Below, piece after piece: positions 11,001-18,916 of a stretch of 64,000 nt of DNA. The DNA is taken from contig JANQSH010000191.1 in assembly GCA_028284145.1 (NCBI GenBank), forward strand, positions 124,001 through 188,000, given 5' to 3'. Position 1 is the stretch's first letter. Each line of letters opens with the position of its first letter. A program made the translations under genes and the position numbers. Below the pieces are notes generated by a model, which made no database searches, was not told where the DNA came from, and saw only the letters and a program-made list of their open reading frames with translations. This DNA comes from Planctomycetaceae bacterium (GTDB taxonomy: Bacteria; Planctomycetota; Planctomycetia; Planctomycetales; Planctomycetaceae).

Positions 11001-13207
11001 CCGGCATCACTGTGCGGGATGGTATCCAGACCGTCAATGGTGCTTTAACACTGACGGCTGACGACGACATCAATTTCGATGCCGATGGTGACCTGACAAC
11101 GACCACCGGAAAAATCACAGTCACTGCAGATGCTGATGGAAGTGGCGGTGGCAGCGGCGGCGCGATTGCGATGACCGATGGAACAGAGATCAATTCGGGT
11201 AACGCAGAGATCATACTCATGGCGGATGAGAACATTGCGATCGGCAGGATCATCACCACGAATGACTCCAGGACGGCCTTGGCGATCACCAGCCAATCGG
11301 GGGGAATCACCGACGCCGGCGATACGGGAACATCTGACATCCAGGTCACTGGTGCCAACTCCGGAATCGAATTACGAGCCGCCACTGGTATTGGCGACAG
11401 TAATGCCATCGAAACGGAAATTAACCATCTGGCAGCGGCGAATAGCACCTCTGGCAACATCAATATCGCCAACAGCAACGGAGGAAATCTGCTGGAAATC
11501 GACACCGTCAATACGCTCTCCGGTGTCGTCAACACCGGTCCAGGTGGCGGCATTTCCATTACCAACAACAGTCCGTTGACTGTGACAAGTACCGCGAAGG
11601 TGCAAACCCACTCCGGTAATATCGTGTTAGCGGCTCAGAATACGGGGGACCTCAGCCTTCAGGGGCAAGTCAACGTGACAAATGGCGCTGGCAACATCAC
11701 GTTCAACGCGGGCAATAATGTGCAACTGTTTGACACGGGCAACGCGTTTGACGTCGACGCTCCTTCCGGTTCGGTCTCAATGACAGCGAACAGCGAAGTC
11801 CGTTTCCTCAGTGCCGCAGGCGTGGAATTTAATCCTCAATCGGCGACCGCCAGTTCAACACATGTTCGGAGTCATTCCGGTGTTGTCAGCAACTGGGGCG
11901 TTCGAGTCGACAACGTGAACATTCCGCAGGTCGGTAGCGATGGTCTGTTGACCGTCAGCGGGGAAGTGGGGCGCGTTGGCGAACGGAATGTCTTGTTGCG
12001 GATTGACTGGGCCGATGGCGACGTGACGCTCGTACCGATTGCCAATGGACCCGGCACTTTTTCCGAAACCCATTTTTATGTCACCAACCCCAATCCCGAA
12101 AACCCGGCCGCCGATATTCCGGTCCGTTTCGACATTATCGCCGCGGCCAATCTCGCGGGAGGATCGACCAACATTCGCGCATTGGGTACAGTCGACTCGA
12201 TTCCCATCAACGTTACGGTTAACGAGGTCGCCTCGGTTGTCACTGCGACTCCCAACAATGGTGGCAACTTCCTTTTGCTCGATCTGGGTGATGCACCAGT
12301 GCCGGGGGAAGGGCTCGCGGCTGTGGCCATTGACACCACACCTCAGGTGCCTCAACTCGCGTTCCCGGAGAGTACGACCATCGGCGAAGAAGGCGGAACG
12401 AGTTCATTTGTGTCGTCAAATAATCAACTGTTCGATATCTCGACCGTCTCCATCGAAGCTTCCATCGAAGAGACAATTGTGTTGTTGCAGATCCTGACGC
12501 CCGATGGTCGCCAAATCGGTAAACTTATCGAATTGCCCAGCGGCGTTCTGAACGATCTGCCTGAATTGTTCAGCACACTTCCGGATGGCAACTACGAAAT
12601 ACTGATCAGGGAAGCGGGTGAAACCCGGTTGAAACGCGTCATCAAAGTTCAGCTTGAAGATGGAGTCTCCACTGAAGAGAGCACAACGACATCTCCGCAG
12701 GATCTGAAACAGGAAGGTGGAAACACACCAACCAACGGCACTCCGGAAACTCGGGGCACCCCAGAGACAAACATCATCCCCACGTCACCCTCTGACCAGC
12801 CGAATGATGATTCACCCAAATCGACAGACATGTCTATGTCGCACCGCCTCAACAACGCCGGCCGAATAATTGACTCGACCGCCAACCAGACGCCAGCGCG
12901 GGCAGACGGCGCAAACTTGACTCGGCATTTTGCAATCGATGCCTCGACAATGAGCCAGCGATCCGGAGATCCGCAGGTTCCTGGGGAGGCCACACAAGAT
13001 GAGGATTCCGACGTTACGTTCGTGTCATTTGGCGACACTGGTATCGTAACAGCATTTATGCTCGGTTCGCTTCAGAAAACACATCGACACAATCAACGCA
13101 CGAAGAAGGAAGTCGACGCCTGCATGGAACGCCTTGAACAAGGCGCAGCGACACGCGCGTCACGACTCATTCAACGTCTTCGCCGCAAACAGAAACATGT
13201 TCCGTAA
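2027..13207 (+). CDS. Giant secreted repeat protein with DUF4347 domain and beta-helix/autotransporter-like repeats (3726 aa)
   Basis: The N-terminus holds LEERIVLNASPL at residues 37-48, matching the LEPR-XLL-type motif of large planctomycete extracellular proteins. Residues about 163-328 are a DUF4347 domain with IHIVSHG (His219) and ILFYGCDVG (Cys262). An Ig-like domain follows (about 331-435). The remainder is Thr/Asn/Gly/Asp-rich: one region around residues 985-1010 matches autotransporter-associated beta-strand repeats (TGDGTLTLSGINTYNGTTTL), and most of residues 1270-3290 is filamentous-haemagglutinin-like beta-solenoid sequence with internal duplications. The C-terminal 350 residues change to Pro/Ser-rich sequence, then a weak hydrophobic stretch (GIVTAFMLGSL) and a strongly basic tail. 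Likely a cell-surface adhesin or envelope protein; ligand unknown. AGGAA before the ATG supports the start. The kinase gene starts 9 nt after the stop, so the two are probably co-transcribed. Confidence 0.9.
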   Translation: MVLPNWLSALWRQRSYTLSESGAVPTGESISLFVSNLEERIVLNASPLLSPDVLLHNSDTVESSVEGIENPIATISSNTTQDAMELPGESGNPDLFSLIRGGDSLKKQVGDRVDQNSANVIYSGHIDVEPGESFVERFADDEIVSARLTDSIDFDLSPAQPSHSIVFVDSRVADYESLIADIETDYDVVLIDADIDGLKQIQAALDGVADLGAIHIVSHGSAGRVYLGDTVLSHENLNEFAHELGEIGDTLTAEGDILFYGCDVGMGEQGEAFLDRLSELTGADVAASIDETGSYELSGDWELEATTGEVETAIVFSATAQTEYGYLLAGTPTVTSIAVDDGASTSDGITTDNRLVFSGTALADALVTITLDEPGDIAGPMIIGTPTADSTGNWTLDYTGTTLAEGNYGITASTTDTGGTTTTSARFDFTIDKTPTINLTGTSGEVEIKMNGNDLIVTQGGGEIYRAAVANLTSLTINGRDGETDTITLISNTALPDNVTINGGTGAGNDKLVIQNDGGAATINLTGNESGSVVVDGTTVSFSEIEPNTVAFAGATNDLIVNISSTVTGNVQIANGAVGFATISSAATTPDFATVNVNPSSSLTVNLVNSSNDTVIINNLSNDFGAALSVNTGGGNDQIVMTGITTYESALTLSGQSGNDTLTINPALALKNMAALQLTAETIDVKDSIRFGSLVIDGGTTTFDNTVDGGNVTINGTGTTTFKGNVGSGTASGIGFGTGAAITINSSGSTVFQNQVKSASGIVQADGAGTVTFSQDVDLLQGDTASTFNGNVVLDGLILTAGHDVTIGNAATDTLTISTTDVTINTSANNSTVGIDAVTILSSNLGINAGSNTASSIDGAITGAGNLTFSGTGTLTLSNSANANAITGYSGVITVDNGTIRVTASGALGTTAGGTTVTDDGTLTLDGVSYAATEGVTLNGGTIAATDTSSFAGTIRLEANSKVDVASGKTLTLSGVIDDGSNSFGWEKTGDGTLTLSGINTYNGTTTLSAGVTNVTGEIGSGSAAGTVSLVGGSLAGTGIVNAPVSGNSTSSISATGSSTNLRLGDGSAAGYSHAGNLSIDSDQTVTISDSNTAELGSITNLGSGGILSAANGVTIGSGETLKGSGTVQTSSGTLNILSGGDLSPGNSPGSINTNNLSLASGANLNIDFNIPDAATTEFDQVKVTGIVSLDGANLVTNVASSAGISGGESFIIIDNDDFDPVNGKLKFGGTTLEEGGEIAGLFGSTHKARITYAGGDGNDVAIIVDGSISLTANGNVTIRRVGGNIQTSVGGTVVDSRPIASVNGNVVTINGGAGNDTLTIDLDDYTDTGSSGINFNGTIHFDGMDGKDDIVIEDSDGAGDTIDTINYTFTDKDSGSIVIDQDGPAFGSIDSFTITYDNLEPITQSIAADHVTLTYAATNDVITVDADGVNTKVTATENGNPSAETVSFINPTKSLTINSGAGNDTITLSSFGTSTGGFNAALTVNGDSGADTINVNTDLTLGSVVAGNTGNVLLTTEDINVGANKRIDTTAATVNGQTGNVTFTATDEFDMMAGSRINVTNGVINLSATNNIDIAEIDTSNGNVTIASSAGNVEILGGEGGIVSSGQAEIDIDAVTGITINDTLDSGGEKITLTSTGDDSDITINANITAAGGDVDIDAGRSVTSDTNGVITTTDDLAVLSDSGTVNIAAAGTGSVNLVGNIITTGANNGAGTGKNAGQVDITTTDGSITVANITASGGNGAGGNDGGNAAAINITSGDSGNDATHSITLNSAITASAGTGMSAGTAGIITLKADGAIVDGSDVATDIVAGQMQLIAGTGIAGGTAPNDILEIDVTILAATTDTGGIAINDVVNGLTIGSVTANGCTTSGVTITGSGTDINSVISITSTDSLTVNNGVSHARGGNIMLTNTGDNSDITINADITAAGGNIQIDSDEDILQTDGAVTTTSNGTITYTAGKVDNNTDGTPGGGITTSTGKDTKITAETGAISLTADGNISVTEIDTTSGAVDITSHDGSVTVLTGDDANDGIVTTFANGTIIISAEQGVTVNDGITTNGSKVTIDADREGGNTGGLTTSAEGDITSGSADISVTAAALTLAGDVNAGVANVFLHNSSTQTIGLADGGVGSFNLNETEANLITAKILEVGNASAGTVTIGNLNLANGKVPTLLIRTGDAVQEPAGASDNSADLSVTSLAIQSEDGIDIDIDTTNLAATNTKTNGVSITDTNSGMTIGSVVTATQGTISGVANTASGQTVKLEAQGGILAINQAISTEGGLVDLDTNSAITSNAAGTLTTTATANSGTNSGNVDIDATGAATIDLLGTIDTTGAANNSGSGSDGGNVNIDTAGGTISIEKVTTNGGVATAGDNNGGSAGDITLNTGGQTITLHDTLSAIGGAKSNAGTQGTGGNVKVGDPIILDDNITITTGSTAGNVTFESSVNADASNADGVETLTVTAGAGSIDFDGIVGGVRPLGGVTINSASNVTIDTTFNTISFAQTTGTGTTKVDGVINTTGNGTNFDLTTATIDINANVNTNGGNVDLNADTLIHLEAGDTISTTSPVAGAASGTIDIDVTGNGTIKLDGALTTTGANNAAGAGGAAGQVDIDTANGSVLVQNITASGGNGTAAAGAAAVINVISSGGDNDGITLTGQLISQGGAGTPAAGDGTIRLKSADNIVDSNGTGNDIIARLLIVDAMTGVATIANPLETTIEDIDLDNSTSGEVGIAESDNITINQIDQAGAGDVTLSTTSGLITVAAGQPGVSATSGTVTLDANGTNSDVVINDDVTTSAGGGVTINADDSITFAATGKVAATGAGNVVLTSNTDNTNGDSDDSIFMANGAIVDGGSGTVTLTIAGNDSGNITLGGIITTSITATSVNISTTEGGLIDGGDTHTDVASAGTVVIDVKTGVGNAGAIDTAVARLNIDNATSGDININETDAVTIAKAVQAMTGNIDIDAGGSITVDNNGGGNAVTVLGANTIHLDANGNSSGITVRDGIQTVNGALTLTADDDINFDADGDLTTTTGKITVTADADGSGGGSGGAIAMTDGTEINSGNAEIILMADENIAIGRIITTNDSRTALAITSQSGGITDAGDTGTSDIQVTGANSGIELRAATGIGDSNAIETEINHLAAANSTSGNINIANSNGGNLLEIDTVNTLSGVVNTGPGGGISITNNSPLTVTSTAKVQTHSGNIVLAAQNTGDLSLQGQVNVTNGAGNITFNAGNNVQLFDTGNAFDVDAPSGSVSMTANSEVRFLSAAGVEFNPQSATASSTHVRSHSGVVSNWGVRVDNVNIPQVGSDGLLTVSGEVGRVGERNVLLRIDWADGDVTLVPIANGPGTFSETHFYVTNPNPENPAADIPVRFDIIAAANLAGGSTNIRALGTVDSIPINVTVNEVASVVTATPNNGGNFLLLDLGDAPVPGEGLAAVAIDTTPQVPQLAFPESTTIGEEGGTSSFVSSNNQLFDISTVSIEASIEETIVLLQILTPDGRQIGKLIELPSGVLNDLPELFSTLPDGNYEILIREAGETRLKRVIKVQLEDGVSTEESTTTSPQDLKQEGGNTPTNGTPETRGTPETNIIPTSPSDQPNDDSPKSTDMSMSHRLNNAGRIIDSTANQTPARADGANLTRHFAIDASTMSQRSGDPQVPGEATQDEDSDVTFVSFGDTGIVTAFMLGSLQKTHRHNQRTKKEVDACMERLEQGAATRASRLIQRLRRKQKHVP
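6947..6988 (+). repeat. Internal 42-nt direct repeat, copy 1, in the giant gene
   Basis: This stretch encodes SDITINANITAAGG and recurs at 7772-7813 with a single difference (A to G, N to D). Such near-identity at DNA level suggests recent duplication or gene conversion between solenoid modules. Confidence 0.85.
7105..9968 (+). repeat. Three diverged copies of a 65-70-residue module in the giant protein
   Basis: Three protein modules share one pattern: [G]S/T-[V/I]-x-L-x-G-x-[I/L]-x-T-T-G-A-[N/A]-N, then a Gly/Ala-rich stretch, G[Q/N]V[D/N]I[D/T]T, and a second short Gly-rich run. They lie at about 7105-7320, 8974-9185 and 9757-9968. Copies 1 and 3 also share NITASGGNG. They show that the solenoid grew by duplication of large units and not only of single strands. 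Confidence 0.75.
7772..7813 (+). repeat. Internal 42-nt direct repeat, copy 2, in the giant gene
   Basis: It encodes SDITINADITAAGG and differs from 6947-6988 at one base. Confidence 0.85.
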
Positions 13208-13216
13208 GGCACTGCC

Positions 13217-16200
13217 ATGACGAACAATCCAATTCCTCCTGAAGATTCTCATGAGAGTCAACCACCTTCGGAAGATGGTTTGCATTGCCCGGAAGATGCA
13301 CGGGAAGACTCCTCTTCGGATACGCATGATGAACCGTCCGGCAGCCCCGGCGAAACACTGCCTGATGATAGTGACCCCATGAAGACGCTTGCGGATATGC
13401 CCGAGCGAGGTGGTCTTTCAGATGAAGCGTTGAAGACGTTTGTCGATGCCTGGGGAGTCGAGTTCGACGAAAATGTTGAATCGGGTATGACAATCAAGGC
13501 GCGGGAAGATAATGACGAACCGATCCCCGGAGATCTCGTGGAAGAATTCGGCGAATCGGACGAGGCTGCATTTTCTGCAACAGGTGAGCCAGCGGAGACG
13601 CTGGTCGATTTCGATCTGCATTCCGAACCCTCAACAGATAACGCTGAGAAATCTGCTGAGGAGTTTACGGCTGACAAGACCATCATGATGGACGATGAGG
13701 AATCTGGTGAGGATCCCGCCACGATACTTGCCGACATTTCTGGCACGCAACAGCCGGCTGACGCGGACGCCACTTTTGTCATGGACGACGATCAACCAGT
13801 TTCAGCCACTGATGCCGATGCCACATTTATGATGGATGGCGGGATGCCCCCGCAGTCGGCTGACGCGGATGCGACATTTGTCATGGATGAAGATGGCAGT
13901 CTGAATGAAGATGACGGCATGGGAAAAGATGGCAGTGTCGGCGTCACTGACGCGACGGTTGCCAGTGACCATTTTGGCACAGGTGCCTCTGACGACTTTC
14001 AACTCAACATCAATGTCGATATCACCCGTGTATCAGACACGGCAGACTCTCAAACTGGTTCCAAAACGGCCGCATCGAATTTCTCCGGAGCAGACCAGGC
14101 AGCACCGGAAGGTGTCGTCATCAAGCCGCGGCTCTTTCTTTCGCAGGAAACCCTTCAGTTTGGGCAGGCCGATTACGAGGTGCTCGGCAAACTTGGGGAA
14201 GGGGGGATGGGTGTTGTCTATGACGCGCGGCAGACATCAATCGATCGGTCGGTCGCGGTCAAAATGCTCAAGCCACCAAAAGGGGCTGGCAGGAAAACAC
14301 AACAAAGAATTGTCAGTCTGAAAAGCAAGTTTATTTCCGAAGCGATCGTTACGGGCGACCTCGAACACCCCAACATTGTCCCAATTTACGACCTCGGCAC
14401 GAACGAGCAGGGCGCTGTCTTTTATGCGATGAAACATGTGAATGGCACACCCTGGGATGATGTCATCGGAAACAAATCGCTATTTGAAAACCTCGAGATT
14501 TTCATGAAGGTTTGTGATGCGGTGGCGTATGCCCACGCACGGGGCATTATTCATCGTGATCTCAAGCCCGAAAACGTCATGCTGGGCGGCTATGGGGAAG
14601 TACTCGTTATGGACTGGGGGCTGGCATTGGCCACCGAGAAATTCGGAAAACCGAGTATCCTCAAGCAGAAACCGGGGATCGGCGGGACACCAGCTTATAT
14701 GGCACCGGAAATGGCATCGGGTTCTCTGACCGGTATCGGCATCGAAAGCGACGTCTACCTGCTCGGTGCCATTCTTTACGAAATTGTCACGGGCAAACCG
14801 CCGCACGCTGGCAAAGATGCGATGAAATGCCTGATGGCGGCAGCGAATAATGAAATTCAACCGACCGGGAAGACCGGCGAGTTGATCGACATTGCACTCA
14901 AGGCAATGGAGACCGATGTCCAGGACCGGTACCCGACAGTTCAGAATTTGCAGGAGGCGATTCGGGACTACCAATCGCATTCCGAGAGTATCGCAATGGC
15001 CAACCGGGCCAACGACGATCTGGCCAAAGCCCGGCAAACGGACGACTACACCGATTATTCTCGTGCCGTTTTCGGGTACCAGGAAGCGTTTGACCTTTGG
15101 AACGAAAACGAACGTGCACGAAAAGGAGTCTCTACCGCGAAACTCGCCTACGCCGAAAGTGCGCTTCGCAAAAGCGACTTCGATTTGGGGCTGTCATTAC
15201 TCGACGAAGGTGATGCCCACCATGCCAACGTTCGCACGCAATTGCAGGAAGCAAAACAGGAACGGGATGCACGACAACAGCGACTCAAGACTGCCAAGCG
15301 AATTGGGTTTATGATGGCGGCAGCGATCTTATTGATTGTCTCTGGAGCGGCGTATTGGATTAACATCGAGCGTAACGAAGCCATCGCGCAACGCCAGATC
15401 GCAGAAACGGCCGAGAAAGATGCACGACAGCAACGTGACGAAGCGATTCGCCAAAAGGGAATTGCCGAAGAACAGACACGCAAGACGGTCCTGGCCGGAC
15501 ACGAGTCTGACTTCCAGAGAATGATCGCCGAATTGCAGAGTGAAATTGCCGACGAAGAGCGGGCGGTCGCTGATCGCGAGCGCGAAGTCGCGGAAAATCA
15601 GAGACAGATTGCCGAGCAACAACGCGCCATTGCCGATGCCGAGCGAGACAATGCTGTCGTACAGGAATATGTCGCTATCGTCGAAGGGCAAATTGCCGAC
15701 GAAGAGCGACAGCGTGCCGAATATAAGGCATACATGGCCCGAATCGGACTCGCAGCCGCGAAAATTGAGGAAAATGCATTTGGCACCGCTCGGGAACTTC
15801 TGGCAGAAACGAATCCGAAGCTGCGCAGCTGGGAATGGGCGAGGCTAATGTATCTCTGTAGCCGTAGCTCTGCCGAATACACGGTCAACTCCAAAGTGAA
15901 TGCGATTGATCTGGCACCAACGGGAATGCACTTTGTCATGGTCGGTGAAAATGGTCTGGCGGAAATTTGGGATCGCGGAACCGGACAACGTCAATCACAA
16001 TTGCCACATTCCCAAAACGCAACCATACATTGCACAGCCTACTCTCCAAATGGAAAGTGGATCGCAACCGGCAGCGACGATTCGACGGCATATCTTCAGC
16101 TCTTTGACGCAACGACAGGCAATCTGATCCGCGCGTTTCAGACTCGTGGCGGAACCGCATTCGAAGATGAGCATACCGATGCTGTTCTGAGTGTCACCTT

Positions 16201-18883
16201 CTCGCCAGATGGAAGAACACTGCTGACCTCATCTGCCGATAAGACCGCACGGCTATGGAATGTGGAAACGGGGAAACAGGCTCACCGTCTGCAGGGACAC
16301 TTCAGTGACGTGAATGATGTGGGCTTTTCGCCAGACAATAACCAGCTACTGACAGCCGGGCAGGATGGTACCGTGATTGTCTGGACCAGAGCAAATGGGG
16401 ATTGGTCTTCATCCAACGCGACGATTCAACAGGGTGAACCGTTTCGGGGACACGATGGTGCCGTCTATTCCGCAACTTTTTCCGCAGATGGTGATAGTGT
16501 CATCAGCGGCGGATACGACCGCACGATCCGCATCTGGAAGCCCGGTGAAATTCAATCTTTTGACTACACACGCGCAATCAACGGGTTGCCGCAGGACGAA
16601 CCGCCCACGCGCATATTGGTCGGACACAAGGCACGCATTCGATCTGTTGAGCTTTCCAGCGATGGTCGTTTTGTCGTCAGTTCCAGCCACGACAACACAC
16701 TCAAGGTGTGGAACGTTGCCAACGGTCAGATCTACAAGACCATCCGAGGTCATGACAGTTGGGTGACGGACGCGATGTTCACCCGTGATGACGCCTGGAT
16801 TCTCTCATCGAGCCACGACAATCGCGTCAAACTCTGGAATTTCGCCAGTTATGAAGAGGAACGAATTCTCGAGGATCGCGTACTCGAAGGCCATGCTGAT
16901 GCCGTTCTCGCCGTCTCGTTTTCAAAAGATGGTGAATCGGTATTGACCGCAGGTGCGGATCGCAAAGCGAAACAGTGGGGTGTTGACGCGCCAATGCAAA
17001 CCGCTTTGGACTCTGGATCGAACGATACTCCCTCCATTGACGACGATACCAGTTATGAGGAAGGACATGCATTTCTCATTTCTTCCGCCCGATTTTTTCC
17101 CGATGGTCGACGGATTGCGACCGCTTCGGCAGACAACACAACACGCATCTGGAATACCGAGACCGGAACAGAACTGCTTGCCCTGCAAAACACCGGTCGC
17201 AGTGCTGCGATCTCTGTCTCGCGTGGCGGGCAATTGATTCTTACCGGTGGAGGGAAACAAAATGATAAGAGACAGGGAGAAGACGAAATAACTTTCTGGG
17301 AAGCACAGCTTTTCAATGCTGATACCGGCGAAAAACTTGCAACACTTCTCGCCCATCGTTCGGAAGTCACAACGACGGCCATTTCCCCGGATGGCACAAT
17401 TCTGTTCACCGGCGATGCAACGGGACGCTGTCGCCTTTGGAATTCCCAATCAGGCCAGATGATTCGCGAATTGAAAATTGCCGAACTTGGCCGCGCTCAT
17501 GCTGGCCGCATCACCGGGGCGGAATTCACCAGCGATGGTTCCCGCATCCTGACCGCCAGCCGCGACTTCACTGTTGCGCAATGGGACACAGCCACAGGCA
17601 ACATGCTGAAAGATCTCACCCTGCAACATGACGACGCTGTCACATCGATTGTTTTGGCGGGCAAACGATTGCTGTCAACCTGCGATGATGGCAGGGTTCG
17701 GGCGTGGAATATCGACACGGTTCAAGTTGAAACGACATTGAAAACGCCTCCATTGGTCGAAGGCGGTATGCCGACGCAATATGTGGCCTTTTCACCTGCG
17801 AATCCCAAGCAAGCCCTGACGGTTAATTCCGAAATGAAAACGGTGCGACTTTGGGACGTCGACAGTGGGGAAGAGGTTCAATTTCAGGGACATTCCTTTC
17901 TTGACTTTGGCTCCCACCCGATTTGGGCAGCAGTTATTTCCCCCGATGGTAAAAGTGTCGTCACGGTCGGCGGTCGTGTCGCCAGACTTTGGGATGTCAG
18001 AACGAGAACGATCAAAGACAGTTACAGCGCACATGGTTCGGTCGACATGGCGGTTTTCGACCCCGCAGGGAAGCGAGTGATAACGGCCAGTAACGATTGG
18101 CTGGTTAAGATCTGGAATGCGGAAACCGGCAAGGCGATGCTGAAGTTGAGCCATCCGGCCCCGGTCACCAGTGCCAGTTTTTCACCAGACGCCGAAGGCA
18201 AACAAATTCTGACCTCAGCGGTGGATGGCAAACTTCGGTTGTGGAATTCTTTCACTGGCGAGTTGCAGCAGGAATTTGAGGGGCATCAGGGAGAAGTCCG
18301 GCAGGCAGTTTTTTCGAACAATGGGCGCTGGCTGCTCAGTGCGGGCGAAGACCAGACGGCCCGAATCTGGAATCGACAGACTGGGAAAAACGTGGCGGTC
18401 CTCCGTGGACACGAAGGGCGCGTTTTGTGTGTCGCGTTTTCTGAGGACGCGCAATTGATCATCACGGGGAGTGAAGATAACTCCGCCAAAATCTGGCGGT
18501 TTCATCCTGATTTCGAAGATCCGGCCGGAATCGTTCGCGAATTGCTCGTCCTGCGCGGACACACCGCTGCGGTGCGATCGGTCGCTTTTTCTCCCGATGG
18601 AAGACGAGCACTCACTGGCAGCGATGACTACCTGGTGAAACTCTGGGACACGTCATCACCGGACGAGGGAATCACAGAAGGTGCCCAACCTGATGGACCG
18701 GCAGCAGACAGTGAAACCGAAGTTTCTGCATCTCCACTTGCGCAGGAAGTTCTCACTCTGAAAGGCCACGAACGGGAAGTGACTTCGGTGCAATTTTCAC
18801 CGGAAGGGCGATTCGCGCTCACGGGCAGTCGCGATGGAAAAGCCATACTCTGGCTTGCTCTCAATCCCGCGACAAAAGAATAA
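13217..18883 (+). CDS. Transmembrane Ser/Thr protein kinase with about 20 WD40 repeats (1888 aa)
   Basis: Residues 1-310 are acidic and hold four copies of a Thr-containing motif (DKTIMMDDE, DATFVMDDD, DATFMMDGG, DATFVMDED; residues about 150-226). The kinase domain spans about 318-590: GEGGMG loop, Lys349, HRD 446-448, DWG (for DFG) 466-468, and GGTPAYMAPE. A TPR-like linker precedes one membrane segment (about 696-717). A charged coiled coil with repeated EIADEER/EIAEQQR heptads follows (about 718-860), and then WD40 repeats to the end; I count 19-21 repeats ending in the pattern [LIV]W[ND]xxTG. The kinase would face the cytoplasm and the propellers the other side of the membrane. It starts 9 nt after the giant protein, which makes that protein a candidate partner. 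Similar kinase-WD40 proteins are common in Planctomycetota. Confidence 0.93.
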   Translation: MTNNPIPPEDSHESQPPSEDGLHCPEDAREDSSSDTHDEPSGSPGETLPDDSDPMKTLADMPERGGLSDEALKTFVDAWGVEFDENVESGMTIKAREDNDEPIPGDLVEEFGESDEAAFSATGEPAETLVDFDLHSEPSTDNAEKSAEEFTADKTIMMDDEESGEDPATILADISGTQQPADADATFVMDDDQPVSATDADATFMMDGGMPPQSADADATFVMDEDGSLNEDDGMGKDGSVGVTDATVASDHFGTGASDDFQLNINVDITRVSDTADSQTGSKTAASNFSGADQAAPEGVVIKPRLFLSQETLQFGQADYEVLGKLGEGGMGVVYDARQTSIDRSVAVKMLKPPKGAGRKTQQRIVSLKSKFISEAIVTGDLEHPNIVPIYDLGTNEQGAVFYAMKHVNGTPWDDVIGNKSLFENLEIFMKVCDAVAYAHARGIIHRDLKPENVMLGGYGEVLVMDWGLALATEKFGKPSILKQKPGIGGTPAYMAPEMASGSLTGIGIESDVYLLGAILYEIVTGKPPHAGKDAMKCLMAAANNEIQPTGKTGELIDIALKAMETDVQDRYPTVQNLQEAIRDYQSHSESIAMANRANDDLAKARQTDDYTDYSRAVFGYQEAFDLWNENERARKGVSTAKLAYAESALRKSDFDLGLSLLDEGDAHHANVRTQLQEAKQERDARQQRLKTAKRIGFMMAAAILLIVSGAAYWINIERNEAIAQRQIAETAEKDARQQRDEAIRQKGIAEEQTRKTVLAGHESDFQRMIAELQSEIADEERAVADREREVAENQRQIAEQQRAIADAERDNAVVQEYVAIVEGQIADEERQRAEYKAYMARIGLAAAKIEENAFGTARELLAETNPKLRSWEWARLMYLCSRSSAEYTVNSKVNAIDLAPTGMHFVMVGENGLAEIWDRGTGQRQSQLPHSQNATIHCTAYSPNGKWIATGSDDSTAYLQLFDATTGNLIRAFQTRGGTAFEDEHTDAVLSVTFSPDGRTLLTSSADKTARLWNVETGKQAHRLQGHFSDVNDVGFSPDNNQLLTAGQDGTVIVWTRANGDWSSSNATIQQGEPFRGHDGAVYSATFSADGDSVISGGYDRTIRIWKPGEIQSFDYTRAINGLPQDEPPTRILVGHKARIRSVELSSDGRFVVSSSHDNTLKVWNVANGQIYKTIRGHDSWVTDAMFTRDDAWILSSSHDNRVKLWNFASYEEERILEDRVLEGHADAVLAVSFSKDGESVLTAGADRKAKQWGVDAPMQTALDSGSNDTPSIDDDTSYEEGHAFLISSARFFPDGRRIATASADNTTRIWNTETGTELLALQNTGRSAAISVSRGGQLILTGGGKQNDKRQGEDEITFWEAQLFNADTGEKLATLLAHRSEVTTTAISPDGTILFTGDATGRCRLWNSQSGQMIRELKIAELGRAHAGRITGAEFTSDGSRILTASRDFTVAQWDTATGNMLKDLTLQHDDAVTSIVLAGKRLLSTCDDGRVRAWNIDTVQVETTLKTPPLVEGGMPTQYVAFSPANPKQALTVNSEMKTVRLWDVDSGEEVQFQGHSFLDFGSHPIWAAVISPDGKSVVTVGGRVARLWDVRTRTIKDSYSAHGSVDMAVFDPAGKRVITASNDWLVKIWNAETGKAMLKLSHPAPVTSASFSPDAEGKQILTSAVDGKLRLWNSFTGELQQEFEGHQGEVRQAVFSNNGRWLLSAGEDQTARIWNRQTGKNVAVLRGHEGRVLCVAFSEDAQLIITGSEDNSAKIWRFHPDFEDPAGIVRELLVLRGHTAAVRSVAFSPDGRRALTGSDDYLVKLWDTSSPDEGITEGAQPDGPAADSETEVSASPLAQEVLTLKGHEREVTSVQFSPEGRFALTGSRDGKAILWLALNPATKE

Positions 18884-18916
18884 CGCAGACTATCGAGCAA
18901 ACGCCAAAGCGTTGCT

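Noticed and set aside
3263-12476. Many long minus-strand open frames inside the giant gene (up to 286 codons, for example 10708-11568)
   Set aside because: They mirror the biased Thr/Asn/Asp/Gly codons of the plus-strand gene, are rich in Val/Ser/Ala/Pro without any domain, and lack ribosome-binding sites. The plus frame is one continuous recognisable protein.
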